A stretch of DNA of 64,000 bases, from the NCBI GenBank assembly GCA_035771165.1, contig JAWNZC010000322.1:1802501-1866500 (forward strand), written 5' to 3'. Each line of letters opens with the position of its first letter. The stretch's first letter is position 1. Both the position numbers and the translations under genes were made by a program. The notes below the pieces were generated by a model. It was not told the origin of the DNA and made no database searches. It saw nothing but the letters and a program-made list of their open reading frames with translations. The stretch comes from Paragorgia papillata (taxonomy: Eukaryota; Cnidaria; Anthozoa; Scleralcyonacea; Coralliidae). This document shows, piece by piece, positions 10,376-22,139 of this stretch.

Positions 10376-11622
10376 TTAAACATAAATCTATTATTTTTTA
10401 AAAGGCATTTCATGAGATGCACAAAATTTCAGCCACTTCTGCGCCACAGACAAGTGGTAAGTATAGTGCTTACAAAACTAAACCGAATTGATATATAATT
10501 TCATTTTCCTATCATTTTCTTATTATTCCTTTGCTTTTCTTATCTGTTCATATTCTTTCTTGTCTTGCACCGGCAGCTTATTACTCAGGCTACCTATGGT
10601 AGGCCGAGTCTAGGTTTCGGCTTTTTTTTTGGGGGGGGGGGGGGGGGGGGGTTCCACAAAATGGCATTGCATCATCCCGTCAGGCCTTGCGAAACTGGAA
10701 GGCATGTTGCATGCTCGATTTTTCGAGTTCTTTCTTTTCGACAGCTTTGCCTTTGATCGAGTTGGTTTGAAGTGTTTTCCAACGGTATTGGTGAATTCAT
10801 CCCCAGTTGATAAGTGATGTTGCTACCAGGGTTTGTTCATGAAGACAGAACAGACGAATTTATTACAGACGCGAGAAAATGCCGTGTTGACAGTTGACAT
10901 ATTGTGACTCATTGAACATATACGTACTGTTTACCTAGTATTAAACGCCTTGCTGCTTGGTCCAACAACTACGAAACGCAGGTGGTAGGCACCGAATAAT
11001 GCAAAAAATATGTTTAGATATGTTAGTCGTCTACAAGTCGCCTATCATGAAGGTGTCGTATTACATTTGGAAATGTGTTTCAAAACATGTTTAAATATTT
11101 TCTGTTGGTACGATTTACATGAATTCCATATCCGAACCATCGCTTGAATCTGCCGAATTCAGCACCATAGGTTTTGTGGTTTTGTCTAGTCTACTGAAAG
11201 TATTAAGATTTGATTATTCGGCTAAACGAGCTCATTGTTACATATAAGACCATATACAAAGAATTTGTGTCGAGGCTAGAGTTTAATACACGAAAATCGA
11301 CATCAGAATTACCTCTAACTGTCCAATTACACAGTTTCAGAGCGGTTCTACATAACAACACTGCTTAATGATTGCTTCTGATAGTTTTGTACTTTTTAAC
11401 AAACACTTAATATGCGCACGCTGTTCCGCAGGTTTTCTAGATGTGCGAAGGCTACGCCAATTGCAGAAATCAGTAGCCCGACTGAACGCCTGAGCAGGCG
11501 TCTTGTATATAAATAAAACCGCTAAAAACGTGTGGCTAATTACATGAAGCATGTGTGCGACCAACATTTTGCAGAAAAGAAACGTTTAAATTTCTTGATT
11601 ATTTGTTTTCTTTCTATTTTAG
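10376..11622. other. No recognised gene; G21 run and unassigned DNA
   Basis: Contains a run of 21 G at 10631-10651 preceded by a T run. I see no exon with splice signals or conserved protein pattern here. If the kinase gene has extracellular exons they lie upstream, probably beyond the Gypsy element or outside the window. Confidence 0.5.
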
Positions 11623-14600
11623 ATTCAGCAGTGCAAGTATCTTATGTTGAATTAGCAAGCAACTGGGAAATTTCACGAGAAAATCTTACAATTCTCGATA
11701 AAAAGCTTGGGGAAGGACAGTTTGGGATCGTAAAACAGGGGTTGTATTTACATGGAAAAAACGAGATAGAAACAGTTGCTGTTAAAATGTTAAAACGTAA
11801 GAAAATTTCCCATAGGTTTTCATGCAGGCTATATACAATACAAGTCTAAACCATTGGCCTACTAGCGGGGTAGCAAATAAATGTTTCGTTTACTGAAAAT
11901 AAACCAACACAATACGAATTGTTGCCCAAAACAACGTAAAAACGTTAAAAAAAACAACGTTGTAAAACACGTACGGTTTGTACTATAGTTTCTATAGGTA
12001 TATAAATATTGTAAACAAGCTCATGCAGTCTGCCATCTGAGTTCATTTGCTCAATGCTTAAAGCGTCCGGCTGGCATTCGCAAGGATGTGGGTTCGAGTT
12101 CCGTCTGGAGCTCAGAGTTTCTGACTCTGAGTTTAACAACAGTTTGTACAGCTAGAAAAAAAACGAAACTTTACAAACTTCAAGCTAAAAACACTATACT
12201 AACGTCAGTAACAATTAACAAATTTAGGCCCGTTTACACGACCAGCATTTTAGGTACGGCACTCTTAAATTTCGGCACGCGGGCCAATTTGTTTTGGCAC
12301 GGCACTCGTAAATTCTGTCGTGTAAACGCAAAATTAGAGGCCCGCGTGCCGAAAAATGTTGGGGTGCCGAGACCACCTCGAGAGGTAGTCTCGGCCCGCC
12401 TAATATTTGGGGCCGCGGACCAAAAACAAAAATACGCATGCGCATGAGCTTTCCGAAAAAGAAAATGGCCTCCAATAAAGTGAAAAGCAGAGGGAAAATG
12501 TGGTCAGAAGAAGCTACAAGACTCCTCATAAAAGTGTAGTGTGTTTTTTTTTAGTTTTTATTTTATATTTTCTTATTTTTATTTCCATTTTTAAATTTTA
12601 AATTTTTATTTTTATATAGCTTTTTAATTTTTGTTTTTCAGATGAAACAACTTCCCTCGAAAAATCAGATCTCTTGGCTGAATTAGATATCTTGAAAGAA
12701 GTTAATAGAGATTCACATCCTAATGTTCTTAAGCTAATAGGAGCTTGTACAACTGGTAAGCAAAAGAAACAACCTATCAGAGAAACAGATTAATTGGATA
12801 CCGTATACTTCCTCGGATAAGAATCCACGCTAAGAGGCTGTTTGCCATTACTTTAAAAGTTGGAAATTTTCAACTTCCAAAGCGAACTGAACAATGCACG
12901 CTCCGCCCGCGCGGACAAAGCGCACGTAATGGAAAAGAGGCTTAATATAAGCGTTCCTTTCGAATAAGCGCCCACCTTTCCAGCAAAAACCTTGCTCATG
13001 CAGACTTCACTATATCCAGGGAAAGGTTTAATACAGTATAAAGAAAATACAAAGTCAACTAACAGCAAACTTAATGTTGTTTGTGTTGTCACTTTTACAA
13101 AACTAAACTATATATACGATATGCGAAATAAGAAACCAGTTTCTTTTCTTTTAAGTCACATCTTGTAATTTCTATATCCTTGCCCTTACGGAGGTCTTGT
13201 CACGTGTATTATCATAGCTTCTTTTCAGTGAATCTTTGCCATACGCTCTGCAGCATGCGTAATTATTACAAAAAAATTTGTTAAAAAAAATTGTTTTGAA
13301 CGAGTTTTAGTAGCTCACAGGCGAAACGTGGTAACAAATGATTTATTATTATTTTAAAATAGTGTATCTATAACACGGGTGAGTGTTCTTCCTCGAATTT
13401 ATTACATATTATACTATAGTATACTATAGTGACAAGTCAAGATTACGTTTTTATAGCAATACATGTTTATGTTAATTTTATAGGACCGATACTAGTTGTT
13501 ACCGAGCTTTGTCCAGGTGGTAATCTAAGAAAGTTCTTACGAAATAGTCGCACAGATCCTTCTGATGATTCTTCGAGTGACATCACTTTAGCATCAACCT
13601 TAACCCAACGACAACTTTTACAATTTGCTGTTGATGTTGCAAGCGGCATGACTTACATAGCTTCTCGTAAGGTATATAATTTATTTTGAAATTCTTCACA
13701 ATGTACACGGGTAATGAATATTACCCCGAAATTGATTCCCGATGAAATTATTCCCGATGTCACTTCTCACTGTCATTTAGGCATCAATTTATCCATAGTT
13801 AATAGAAAATAGACATGGTTTGGAAACCCGGAAAACTTCAAAGCGGTTAACAATCAAGCTACGATTCATGTTGAAAGGTACATGAAGGTGCCAAATCCTT
13901 TGTTTTAGGTTTATTAATATTTAAACAGTACGGTTGAGTGATTGAACCCAAACGTTGCTATTGGATGATTACTTCATTATACAGAAAACACAATATGTTC
14001 AGTAACCGTGAAAGTGCAAATATTTCCATAAACCTGAACAAAAACATAAAACAATGACTTTTGTGAGCTTCCAAACCATGTCTATTTTCTATTAACTATG
14101 ATTTATCGAATGATCTATCCTGGCATAATCATATTCAGTAATACCATTCATGAAAGGGCTTCTAAAAGACTTAATATGTTAAAAGTATTTACTAAAAAGA
14201 TCTACTTTGAATATTATGTACCTTACCTTAGTTAGACCGCTTGTAGAATATGCCGATTTTATTTGGGATGAGTGTACAAACGAATTGAATGCAGCGATGC
14301 TCTTGAAAGCATACAGTTTGAAGCTGCCCGTCTAGTAACGGGTGCCATTAAAAGGGTACCACCAATCGTCAGTCATTGTTAGCTAAACTATCTTGGGACG
14401 CCATATTCATAAACTTTCTGTTTTCTACAAGATAATAAATAATCTCTTCCAGTTTCTCAAAGAACTAATTATTTACTTCGTAACAGAGATGATGTTTCAT
14501 TAATGCGTTGCTCAACTTCCAGATTCGAAAACTCATTCTTCCCTTCGGCTACTCGTGCATGGAATTTACTTCCTCCTGTAATAACATGATCGCCTCGGAT

Positions 14601-17600
14601 TCTTTTGTTCTCCGAGGGAATGTAAACCTCGTATTTCCTCATTGCTCATGCAAGAGGGGAATTTTTCCTTTGTCTTCTAATTTTCCCGTGCATGTTGATT
14701 AAGAAAAATTAGAAGACAAATAAATCCTTTGTCTTCTTCTAAATTTCCCGCTTGCATATATTTTCCCTCATCAACGTGCACGGGAAAATTAGATGCAACT
14801 TCTCTGATCAACCGTGTAAATTTCCTGTCGGTAAGATTCTCAAAGTTTTCCTCGGCGATCATAATATTACAAACTAATACCATGACTTTTCGGGAAATTA
14901 GCAATTAAATTTCCCCTTTGCCTCGGGAAGATTTGTAAAAGTGCTCGGGCCTGTGGCCCTAGGACTTTCACAAACCTTCCCTCGGCTGCGGGAAATTTAA
15001 TCGCTAATTTCCCTCAAGTCATGTTATTACTTAATACAAATCTCAGAAACTCCTTTTCCTTTACCAATTTTAAGTCAAAAGTTTGTAGATTACTGTCGAG
15101 AGGGAAGAGGTCTAAACTTTTTGAAGTTGGTTCTAGATATGCTTCTGTTTTGCATACAAGATTACGTTTAAATAATAGCACTTTAAATCATAACCTCTTC
15201 CTTCATAATTGTATCCCTTCTCCTGCTTGTGCGTGCGGATACTACTGTGAGATATCCAAACACTATTTGCTGCATTGTCCGCGTTTTGACGTCCATCGCG
15301 CTCATTTACTTACCTCGGCTCAGAGTGTCTTCACTATCACTGGACTATAGCTGATGACTTCAAAAAAAATTAATTTTCTGTTATACGGTTGTGATGAGGT
15401 TGACTTTAATTCTAATAGTACTTTATTTCTAGCTGTTCAAAGTTTTATAATTAATTCTAATCGCTTTCCTACTACTTAATAATTGTCCAGTTAATTGTCC
15501 ATATCATATGTGTCCAGTTAACTATTGTGTTTTTTTGTTGTTTTTTTCCATGTTATTTCTTTCGTTTAAAAAAAGAGCAAAATATCACTGTGTATTTGTT
15601 ACTGTATAGTGTGGTCTCTGTTAATGAGATTTACTGTAATTATTTAGCATTCTGCATAGACAAATATCACGGTGTTTAATTTGATTGACAATTAATTCTC
15701 CTTAATTTGATTTTTCTTCTATCGGTAAATAGAACAAGAGCCCCACGATGAGCAGATTGATGCTCTTGAGCAATTGTTATATTGTTTTTGATATTAAAAT
15801 ATGTTAAAATGTAAACGGGTGGCATAAACTAATGAGCAACTTATATTTCTTATATTTATTTTTTATTTTATTTATTTTTGGGGCACGTTGATCAGCGTTC
15901 ATCGCTACCTCGTACCCAGGCTTTTCGCTCCCGTCCTCGCGGGCCGGTCACGTGTCTCCCAGAATCTGGGTATATTAAGGGGGGGGGGGTCGTTTACACG
16001 TTCGTGTTTGCTATCTGACGCCATGTTTTTATCCAACCTCGTACCCAGGGTACGAAGTTCCAGAATAAAATACCAAAGTCTGTCCAATGAAGACCGATTC
16101 GGACAGGAAAGAGTTAACGTAATTTCTCCTTGAAATTCTAAAACAGTACTTTAATTGACACGCTTTAATGGTTTTATCTGATCGATATCAGTGTTTTCCT
16201 TTGGGCGGTCATTAATTTGGCCACCAGTGCATGTAATATTACAAAGACATGATAATTTTAAATAAGTTACAAATCAATTTTGCTTTCGTCTTCCTGCGCG
16301 CGCTGTCAAGATTTGCAAAGAAAGAAATACATGCGTTATTCGAAACATATATTCGCAAACAAGCCCTACAACACCTGACCTTTCCAGTTTTTCCCCTAAT
16401 GCAACTTTATTGGAATCTTATTTAGATTATTCATCGCGATCTGGCTGCCAGAAATATCCTTATTGGTGAAAATGAGATAGCAAAATTGTCTGATTTTGGG
16501 TTGGCCAGAAACATAAGCGAAACTGAACAATATGTCAGAAATAAGCAGGTACATCCATTAATCAAACCTGCAGCTAAATATATCTTATATTGTATGTTAT
16601 TAGTGTTTTCAGCTTGAGGTTCGTAAAAAATTTTCGTTTGTTTTTGCTGTACAAGCTGTCGTAAGTTAAACTCAGAAAAAAACTCTGAAACTCTGAGAGT
16701 TTTTCTCTGAGTTTAACTTACGACAGCTTGTACAGCAAAAAAACAACAAAAAACTTTATTTTTTATATTGTTCTTAATTTTTCTTGTTGTTTTTGTTTGC
16801 CTTGTTTTGCATGGTGCTATGTTGCCAGTTTGTTTTTTGTTTTGTTTTGTTTTGTTTTGCATGTGATATGTTGCCAGTTTGTTTTGTTTTGTTTTGTTTT
16901 GTTCTGTTTTGTTTTGTTCTGTTTTGCATGTGATATCAGTTGCCAGTTTGTTTTGGTTTTGGTTTTTTGTTTGTTTGTGATTTTTATTTCCTATGATCAG
17001 ATTTGTGTTGGTTTGTTGCCGTTTTTGTTCTATTTGTCTGTTTTCTTTCTTTGTTTTATTTATTGTTATCATTTAGTTTAAAAAAACAGAATAATTTACA
17101 GAAATTACGAAAAACGGTACGACTTCCGAAATGAGTTGCAGAATGACAACCATGCATTATGATGTTCTGGGTCACTTAAAGTGCCTATGAAACGAAAATT
17201 AAGTTTGTCTTATTTGAAGGAATACTTAAAATAACAAAGTAACATCTTTTGGAGTTTTTCGCTTCCGTGCTTCGTTCTTGAGATATTTCAGTTTGTTTGA
17301 TATGCAAATCAAACATTTTGTCGTCACATGTGCATGCATAATACAATAAGTTATAGAAAAAGTTTTTATCTTTGCTATTATTAAACCAAATTAATTCGAA
17401 GGAAGCACGTGGGTGTGTTTCATTCACCCAGAACAGTAAACATGTAGATTTTCAAGTGATTATATTTGACAATATCAAAGATATATAACGTTTTTCGATA
17501 ACTCATTATGCACGTGTGACGTCAAAATGTTTAATTTGCATATCAAACAAACTAAATATCTCAAGAACCAAGCAAGGAAACGAAAAACTGCAAAAAGATG

Positions 17601-19641
17601 TTACTCTATCATTTTAAGTGTTCTTTCAAATAAGACAGACTTAATTTTCGTTTCACAACATTTTAAGTCAGAAATCCTAACAAGACTCACTAGCGGTTTT
17701 ATTATGGTCTTTATATATACCGTAAAGAGGGATTTTCTGTACATTCACCGTACCTTCGTATATTTATATTAGAAGCTACTTCCTGTGAAGTGGATGGCTT
17801 TGGAAAGTTTGGAACATGGTAGTTTTACTACTGCCAGTGATGTGTATGTATACTATGCATTTCTTATAACTTATATTATGAGTTCAGTAAAATATATACA
17901 ACTTGGAATCAGTTGATAACTTAATATATAGAGCAAAACGAAATGGTAATAAACTGCCAAAGATTTTTAGGAACGAAAACTAACGTTTTCATTTGAGCGG
18001 AATCATTCATCAGACTAAAATATGATGAAATAAAATAAAACAGAATTTATATCTCAGACTCTCTGGCAAAAAGTAGATTGAAATTAGCAAATCAGGTAAC
18101 TCATTCATTTATTTATTTTGCGAAAACATGCAGTCAGAAGATTGTGGGTTCGAGTCGTGCTTGGAAACTCAGAAATATTTTCTGACTAAAATGGCATGAA
18201 GAACATTAACACTCACTCAATTTTCATGCATATCCAACTGAACTAGAATATCGATCTCTTCTCTTCCAAAAACACATCTTATTTATCACTGATATGATTG
18301 TATGCTATACGACGTCTTTTTTATATGCTATAGATGGAGTTATGGAGTTCTTGTTTATGAAATAACAGCACTTGGTAAGACATTTAAAAAAACACACACA
18401 TTATTATATACCGATATATTATAACTGCAAAGAGTCGAGACTCCTGACTATAGGGACCCCTGACTTCCGATTCTCCGAATGATAATAGCTGAATTTATAA
18501 AATAGGTTGCGTCTTACGCACGCTGTGATTGGTCAGTTACCGTGTTTATATCAAGCTATGTAAACACGGTTGTGATGTCACGGCACATTTTTTAGCCTTA
18601 TTTCATAAAAGAAATAGAAAATGGATGCCCTGTGTTTATATAACCTGATGCAAACACTCGAGTGAGTTGGGAGAATTCGAAAGTACTTATGTAAACCCTC
18701 GCCTACGGCTCGGGTTCACATAAACTTTCGAATTCTCCCAACTCACTCTCGTGTTTGCATCAGGCTATATAAACACGGGCGGCCATTTTCTATTTCTTAA
18801 ATAGAGAAGTGTTATATTGATGATTTATTCCAGTTTGTTACTATATTTTAGGGGAAGAACCGTATCGTAAAATCTCGCCTCATTATATCGTAACGCACGT
18901 GGGATCGGGATGTCGATTGGAAAAACCACAACATTGTCCTGATGAACTGTAAGTAACCTTAATGAAACAAGTTGTCTGATTAGCTATAACCTATTGAGCT
19001 TTTGCAGGTGACGTCAAAGTCGCCATGTTGGGTGGCAACTTCAAAGTACCGACGTTTAGTGGACCAAATAATAGAGGGTTTAAGCTTCGCGTGTGAGAGC
19101 TTCGGCAAACGGCGGAATTGATTTTGTTAGTGTAGTTCGTTTCTACTGGCCCTAGCCATGGAATAAATTTAAAGGTGACGTACAGTCCGTTCTGCGCATG
19201 ACCGCAATGGGTTCCCCAAAACATGACATTCGTAGATAATTACATGAAGTACTCAGCAAAATCTAAACCGTTAGGAACAACATGGCAGAAAACCAAGCGA
19301 TTCGGCGAGGATATCTCCTCGGATTTCTTCTATTTCTCCTGAAAATGTTTTGTTTTGGGTACAAGTAATGAATGGGAACCAAGAAAAGCTTACAATCTGA
19401 ATAAGGTATTAGTATTATTTTTTGTAAATAAAGATGTAGAACATTAGTTTCGTACATGCGCAGAACGGACTGTACATCACCTTTAAATAGATTAATTAAT
19501 TTAATGCATTTTGTGACCGAGTGTTTGTTATAATTTCACAGGTACACCATCATGAGAAATTGCTGGAAAGTTGACCCAGATGAAAGACCAACTTTTGAAG
19601 AAATTCACGAGGCTCTTTATGCCATGATTACTAATGACTAG
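11623..19641 (+). CDS. Receptor-type protein tyrosine kinase, 3' eight exons (complete kinase domain)
   Basis: Exons: 11623-11796, 12642-12755, 13484-13671, 16426-16548, 17773-17843, 18334-18374, 18852-18948 and 19542-19641 (TAG at 19639-19641). All boundaries are AG/GT and the phases agree. Motifs in order: G-E-G-Q-F-G glycine loop, V-A-V-K lysine, L-L-A-E helix-C Glu, V-T-E-L hinge (Thr at the apparent gatekeeper), [10 protein letters not shown] catalytic loop, D-F-G-L-A-R, an activation-loop Tyr (E-Q-Y-V), [15 protein letters not shown] and a final C-W-x-x-x-P-x-x-[12 protein letters not shown] and V-K-W-M-A mark a tyrosine kinase of the FGFR/Tie/RET-like group. The product phosphorylates tyrosines and is presumably membrane-anchored, but transmembrane and extracellular exons are not in view. 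The protein ends about 10 residues after the kinase fold, so there is no long tail. The kinase is intact and could be active. Assignment to one subfamily is uncertain. Confidence 0.9.
12030..12175 (+). repeat. tRNA-derived SINE, copy 1
   Basis: GCTCAATGCTTAAAGCG resembles an A box region and GGGTTCGAGTTCC is a good B box, about 45 bp apart. A tail of CTCAGAGTTT, CTGAGTTTAAC and TTTGTACAGCTAG follows. It lies in kinase intron 1. Related tails or heads occur at 16641-16741, 18120-18200 and 56380-56475. Confidence 0.55.
12229..12538 (+). mobile_element. Harbinger-like DNA transposon remnant with a Myb/SANT-like start
   Basis: Begins with TTA followed by GGCCCGTTTACACG, has internal repeats of GGCACGGCACTCGTAAATT type, then a short open stretch (about 12465-12538) reading [19 protein letters not shown]. 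The W-S-x-E-x-T pattern is what begins the Myb-like accessory protein of Harbinger elements. The 3' part is missing. It lies in kinase intron 1, directly before exon 2. Confidence 0.4.
13794..14100. mobile_element. MITE with 36-bp inverted repeats and ATTTATC duplication
   Basis: Ends CATAGTTAATAGAAAATAGA and its complement; flanked by ATTTATC at 13787-13793 and 14101-14107. Length 307 bp. Diverged members of the same family appear near 19760-19930 and 55770-55890 (shared motifs around AACGCTGCTATTGG and CCAGACCAT). It lies in the intron between kinase exons 3 and 4. Confidence 0.75.
14150..15480 (+). pseudogene. LINE reverse transcriptase 3' fragment, split by a MITE
   Basis: Coding traces of the RT thumb and C-terminus: [12 protein letters not shown] at about 14220, then [17 protein letters not shown] at about 14520. 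After the interruption at 14581-15023 the frame resumes and runs to 15350 with a Cys/His end (C-A-C-G, then H-Y-L-L-H-C-P). That cysteine-rich end is characteristic of several LINE clades. Several stops and shifts occur in the first half. It lies within the kinase gene intron, sense strand. Confidence 0.75.
14581..15026. mobile_element. Non-autonomous inverted-repeat element inside the LINE fragment
   Basis: Left end ATAACATGA and right end TCATGTTAT are inverted. The interior has two fold-back segments built on GGGAAATTT and CCTCGG motifs (14590-14700, 14880-15015). The LINE protein frame is broken exactly here: W-N-L-L-P-P-V before and N-L-R-N-S-F-S-F after. Confidence 0.6.
15481..16425. 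other. Intronic DNA with dispersed repeats, no gene
   Basis: Two copies of CTCGTACCCAGG (near 15910 and 16040) flank a segment with a G10 run and GTTTACACG. The same CTCGTACCCAG motif recurs near 26550, 26890 and 34165. The remainder is AT-rich intron ending at the acceptor at 16424-16425. Confidence 0.45.
16641..16741. repeat. Near-perfect fold-back repeat
   Basis: 46-bp arms (16641-16686 and 16696-16741) containing GCTGTACAAGCTGTCGTAAG and its complement around a 9-bp centre. The arm sequence CTGAGTTTAAC...TGTACAGC matches the tail of the SINE at 12120-12160, so this looks like two SINE tails head to head. Confidence 0.8.
16825..16985 (+). repeat. (TTTTG)n low-complexity tract
   Basis: Runs of GTTTT units arranged in three blocks separated by a repeated CATGTGATATGTTGCCAG spacer. 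Open frames on both strands are artefacts of this. Confidence 0.8.
17173..17665. mobile_element. Inverted-repeat MITE (about 490 bp)
   Basis: Arms start near AGTGCCTATGAAACGAAAATTA and end TAATTTTCGTTTCACA. The long imperfect arms include CTCAAGAACCAAGC / ATATTTCAGTTTGTTTGATATGC. The same arm sequence recurs at 22135-22290, 22560-22700, 54470-54600 and 58040-58170, so the family is common here. It lies in the intron just before the 71-base kinase exon. Confidence 0.7.
18120..18205 (+). repeat. tRNA-derived SINE, partial copy 2
   Basis: GTGGGTTCGAGTCGTGC is a B box; it is followed by CTTGGAAACTCAGAAATATTTTCTGACT, close to the segment after the B box of the SINE at 12030. No good A box remains. 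Confidence 0.4.
18480..18815. repeat. Fold-back element (GTGTTTATATAACC family)
   Basis: The core is a palindrome: GAGTGAGTTGGGAGAATTCG at about 18661-18680 and its complement at 18730-18750, flanked by GTGTTTATAT / ATATAAACAC and ATTTTCTATTTC boxes. 51640-51990 has the same plan with different sequence. It lies in the intron before the 18852 exon. Confidence 0.65.
19173..19482. mobile_element. TTAA-flanked MITE with 27-bp inverted repeats
   Basis: The ends AGGTGACGTACAGTCCGTTC and its near complement are flanked by TTAA (19169-19172 and 19483-19486). TTAA duplications are typical of Kolobok and piggyBac elements. Length 310 bp. It lies in the last kinase intron. Confidence 0.75.
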
Positions 19642-20439
19642 CTAGTACACGTTGAAAATATAACGGTATTAGTAGCTCAAATTGATGAGTGTAGATGTTC
19701 TTCGCAAACTTCAAGGCGTTTATAATAAACTGTGGTTGGAGCAGTTCTCAGCTAGCGTGCACTAATATTTAATCAAAACGCTGCTATTGGTTGATTGCTT
19801 CATATTATATCATTATACATTGTCCTCACCGTGCACAAGTTTGCATTCAACGTTTACAAAAAGATAGAACAAAGACTTTCCCGGAGATTCCAGACCATAT
19901 TTTGATTAACTATATGGTTTATGGTTTCTGAAATATTGCATGCATGAAATGTAAAAATATATGTGATAATACATTATAACCCAAGAAGCTATATAGAGAT
20001 CTGGAATACAAGTACGGTATAGATAGTATAGTTTAGTAGGAATATATATCGAGGGTGGAGGGAAGTCAATTAAAAATACCCTACAGCTATATTTTGACGA
20101 ATAATAAAAGCACGTTTTTTTTGTTGCCTGTAGATTGGGAATTATGCAAGAAACGTCAAGTACATGTCAAGAACATTAAAAAATACAAAATAAACGAAGC
20201 TGTGAGTTGATATTGACTTCATATTTTTGAAACCTCGTTTACTGCTTTAAAAATGTTTAACTTATAAAATAGTATAATGCTGGAAAGAGGTGAACGAAAG
20301 AGAGAAAATGTTCACAAGGCGCGCATGCTGTGATCAGAGGGGACGTATTTGGGAAAATAGAGCATGCAAGGTGTTGAATCTGTATATGTATGACTGCAGT
20401 GACAATGAAAATACAGGGTGGCACAACAACTTACCGAAT
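19642..20439. other. Kinase 3' flank, no other gene
   Basis: An AATAAA at about 19719 may be the polyadenylation signal of the kinase gene, some 80 bp after the stop. A diverged member of the MITE family seen at 13794-14100 follows (about 19760-19930). Nothing coding is visible to 20439. Confidence 0.45.
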
Positions 20440-21860
20440 ACTGTAGATCTGGTCGTTTGCCGAAGTGATTTTAAATTATAGCATACTTTTGCCACGAATC
20501 TAATAGTTCGCGCTGAATTGAGCACTGAATTGGCGAATAGAAATACGATGAGAACGACAAGTTGTGTCACTATATTGTTGTGTCTATATAGTGTAATAGT
20601 GGGTTCAGTTGTATGTGTTCGCGCTGAATGTTGATCTAAAATGCGATCAGAGCAACATTTTGTGTTAATTAATAGTGTGTTGTGAATATGTCCTCGTCGT
20701 TTTGTGAGTGAAGTGATTCTAAACTATAGCATAGTTGATGAATTAAATCAAATGAACTTGCTTTGCTAGTGTTCGCGCTGAATGATGTAAAATCCGATCA
20801 GAGCGACATGCTGTGTTTTAATATAGTGTGTTGTGAATGTGTTCGTGCTGAGTTGAGCACTGAATGGCGATCAGAAATACGATCAGACGACGTGTTGCGT
20901 CTATATGGTTTGTTGTGCCATTCCGTGTTTAGTAGCGTGTTTAGTGTATTGTGAATAGTTTCTTGTTTGCCTTATTCCTAATCATATGATAAAATGACAA
21001 TTTTAGGTAAATTGGGAAAAACAGGAAACGCGGTCGCTAATCGCATTGTTAAAATAATGTCACACTATATCGCTTTCGTTCTATTAATCTTTACTCTATC
21101 ATGCATTGATTTGCCTTCATCATCATCATCATAATCTTTATTTAATAAACACGGTATCGCTTCATTTTACATAAATGGTCTTCCAGAGAGCCGTGTTACA
21201 AAATTAATATAAAAAATATATATATAAAGTATATAAAAACTTAACTAAACTATTATTAACTAACAATAAATTTAAAGTGAACAATGATCAACGCGCTTTT
21301 GGAATAGGTATTTTAACGCCTACAAATAACTCAAGCAGTGCCAAGTACAGTTGATTTCCGCGTATAAACTTATAGCTAACATATCAACAGTACACTTGAA
21401 ACATTAGTTAAAAGGCTATTCAGATTTCAGAAAGTTCTTGATTCGAAGCCAAACGAGCACTCGCACAGGAAACGCGGTCGCTAATCGCATTGTTAAAAGA
21501 ATGTCACACTATATCGCTTTCGTTCTATAATCTTTACTATGTTAGACTCTGGTAACACATTGATTTGTCTGAACAATGATCAACGCGCTTTTTGAATAAG
21601 TATTGTATACGCCTACATATAACTCAAGCAGTGCCAAGTACAGTTGATTTCTGCATACAAACTTATAGCTAAGACATATTGGCCGAGGATCTAACATGTC
21701 GTTTAAAATCACTAACTTCACAAAACGACGAGGACATATTCACAACACACTATTAATAAACACAAAATGTCGCTCTGTTCGCATTTAGATCAACATTCAG
21801 CGCGAACACATACATACTCACTATATAGACACTAACAATATAGTGACACAACTTGTCGTT
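20440..21860. repeat. Large fold-back repeat with internal duplicated units
   Basis: Segment 20440-20760 reappears inverted at about 21690-21860 (shared blocks GTGTTCGCGCTGAATGTTGA and TCCTCGTCGTTTTGTGA with their complements). The left side also contains two or three tandem-like variants of GTGTTCGCGCTGAAT. The centre holds two direct copies of an AAACGCGGTCGCTAATCGCA unit (about 21027 and 21469). A third copy of that unit is at about 40372. No open frame of interest. Confidence 0.7.
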
Positions 21861-21988
21861 CTCCTAATGGTACAGTACTGTCTTGGTACATTGTGTTCAC
21901 CGTAGCTATAAACGGGCCATTAAACGCAGTAGATACATGCACGCCTGAGCGTGTCTATTTTTAAGATATTTAAGGTTGTTAAGTTTGA

Positions 21989-22139
21989 TACAGTAAAAAC
22001 CCGCTAACAAAAACCCACATTTTACCAAATCAGCCTGGGATAGGTTCTTATATTCTTATATATTCTTATATAAATAAATTCTTAATTTCAGCCTGAGGTT
22101 CTTATAGTGGAAGGTTCTTGTTAGCGGGTTTTTACTGTA
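21989..22139. mobile_element. Mariner-like MITE (TA-flanked)
   Basis: 151 bp from TA to TA, with 22-bp inverted ends CAGTAAAAACCCGCTAACAA and complement. Short inverted ends starting CAGT with TA duplications are typical of Tc1/mariner derivatives. Confidence 0.8.

Noticed and set aside
16713..17081. Two overlapping open frames of about 118 codons
   Set aside because: They are translations of the (TTTTG)n tract and show no protein-like composition.
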